A DNA stretch of 64,000 nucleotides, from NCBI RefSeq assembly GCF_040807025.1, contig NC_090952.1:16489068-16553067 (forward strand), given 5' to 3'. The notes beneath the pieces were generated by a model. That model worked only from the letters and a program-made list of their open reading frames with translations. It did no database searches and was not told the DNA's origin. This DNA is from Struthio camelus (lineage: Eukaryota > Chordata > Aves > Struthioniformes > Struthionidae). The position numbers and the translations under genes are program-made. Below, one piece after another: positions 62,592 to 64,000 of the stretch (within the stretch, counting starts at the first letter, position 1; each line of letters starts with the position of its first letter).

Positions 62592-64000
62592 CATGCATGT
62601 GCGCACAGATGTACTCAACAGAAATGTTTGAAGAAGCAAAATAGCCTGGCCAGTAGAAACATCCAGCTGTAAAGGTGCTGTGTGTGTCATAGGTAAGTTA
62701 ATTAATTCCTCACATTCAAACCGAGCGTCAGGAGCACTCTCACTAGTGTCCAGGCTCTCATGAGAGCCATGTCCCAGAGTTGCAGAGCATCAGCGCTGCA
62801 ACTATTCAGCCTAATGCTAAGGCTGTGCTTTCACTGAAGCAAGAGAGAGCAAGGGGAAGCAGCACAGCATATACCTATCCCTAGCTAACCTGGGGAGGGG
62901 AGGATTCATCCATTGCAATTTTGCCATTTAAAAGTTGTAAGACGTGGTCTAAGCTCATTATCTAGTCTCCTTGTAAGAAAAGGGGGAGAGACTGTCCTCT
63001 CTGGGGTGAATCAAGATACCTACCTGGCTTTGGAAGCAGCAACTTATTCTTATCATTGTCCACAGAGGGATTCTGAGCAGCTTGCTTACGCTGGTGGCAA
63101 AATTAACAAGATTAATCCTAAGGCACTACTGGCAGTGAGAAAGTGTTGCACAACTTTCAAGCAGCACCTTAAAGTGCAGGTGTCCACTCTAAGCTAATTA
63201 GATGTCCACAGACTTGCAGCTGGCCCCATGTTTGAAGCTTGCACATTTGTAGCTTCAGTACTGGTGCAAGAGGTATTTAACGTAAGGCTGCTCTGAGCCC
63301 ATTTAGGTGTGCATTGAAAGATGTGGCTACAGCAAATACTGATATTTCACTATAAGTTGCCACATGGAGCAAACTGCTATTCAGCATAAGTGGCATGACC
63401 AGACCTTGACAACTCTCTTGGCATCCTGGGCTCAGATGCTGTCACTAATGAAGACAGCTGCCACCTCTTGACTCCCAGACACAACCAAGAGAGTTTTAAG
63501 GGATTTGTAGTTTCTGTAGCATATATCCAAAGTATTGATTTTAGAAGAACTATGCTAAAAAACTGTAGTTTTAATTCATCTACTGTATCACTTAAATATA
63601 AATATAATTTTTAGAAGTGTTAGTGCTCTCCAGCATATTTGTAGTTTAAGTATGCTTCCCCTTCCCCCTGTCCCCAACCCTGACGTTTGAAGATGTTAAC
63701 AAACCCCAACAGGAGAACTGCTGAGCAAGCCAGTCACTCATCACATCTGCAGATGGAAGCCTCAAATCAATATGAGCTCAAAGCCAGTCCAAAGCTCTTA
63801 TTTTATTGTCTAATCACTAATACAACAATTGCTTTCATATAGACAAAACAGACCCACTCTTCCCTATGAGGGGATAAAATTCCATATTTTCCACCAGTTT
63901 TGTTACCTCATGGTTACCTGAACTAGTTTGGTCTCATCTTCTGTTGTTAGTTCTGACAGCTGGAGTGTAGAGTTCATTGATCTTCAATTACCCCCTGTAA

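Larger units (their letters stand above)
54791..64000. other. Non-coding DNA
   Basis: AT-rich DNA with no supported exon. The longest frames (58733-59071 plus, 62913-63197 plus) have no recognised family, splice context or composition bias. Simple repeats are listed separately. Diverged repeats are probably present but could not be classified. Confidence 0.5.

Noticed and set aside
1-64000. CRISPR arrays, operons, ribosome binding sites, tRNA or rRNA genes
   Set aside because: The DNA is vertebrate nuclear sequence. No regularly spaced palindromic repeats and no tRNA- or rRNA-like segment were noticed, though a covariance-model scan was not possible.

Overview
The window looks like bird nuclear DNA. 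The evidence is its repeats. There are CR1 retrotransposon copies with the avian 3' end (tandem ATTCTGTG-type octamers next to the GGTTGG / ACTAGATGATCTCCAGAGGTCC block), an older amniote-type CR1, and three MIR-like core-SINE remnants. Genes would be intron-containing. Nearly all long open frames outside the GC-rich core and the CR1 copies look like chance.

Layout. Positions 1-18000 are AT-rich, apparently non-coding DNA with microsatellites and one MIR. A CpG-rich patch (18080-18345), a TATA-like box and a well-bounded exon encoding a signal peptide (18582-18677) suggest the start of an unidentified plus-strand gene; its later exons were not found. Positions 18.7-31.6 kb are mostly non-coding and hold a second GC-rich patch, a MIR, a possible short exon, an ancient CR1, an LTR-like segment and a younger 5'-truncated CR1 (29093-29968).

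The striking part is 31.6-41.8 kb, an abrupt GC- and CpG-rich block. It consists of two direct tandem copies of about 4.55 kb (31633-36185 and 37172-41715), separated by a 986-bp spacer. By eye they differ at nine bases and two small indels (about 99.8% identity). A decayed fragment of a third copy follows at 41722-41835. Each copy carries, on the minus strand, what reads as one complete five-exon gene: signal peptide, short acidic ectodomain with one N-glycosylation sequon, one transmembrane helix, and an acidic Ser/Pro-rich cytoplasmic tail (168 aa). Splice sites and phases fit throughout. A CRE-like motif and GC box lie just upstream, and an AATAAA signal lies downstream. The two predicted proteins are identical. 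I do not recognise the family; this is the best candidate for an undescribed gene system here.

From 41.8 kb to the end the DNA is again mostly non-coding. It contains an unusual CR1 copy (44525-46860) that keeps ORF1 (SGNH-esterase-like) and the endonuclease and early reverse-transcriptase parts of ORF2 but lacks the 3' half, a further MIR, and a 42-bp-unit minisatellite (54063-54790) split by a nested minus-strand CR1.
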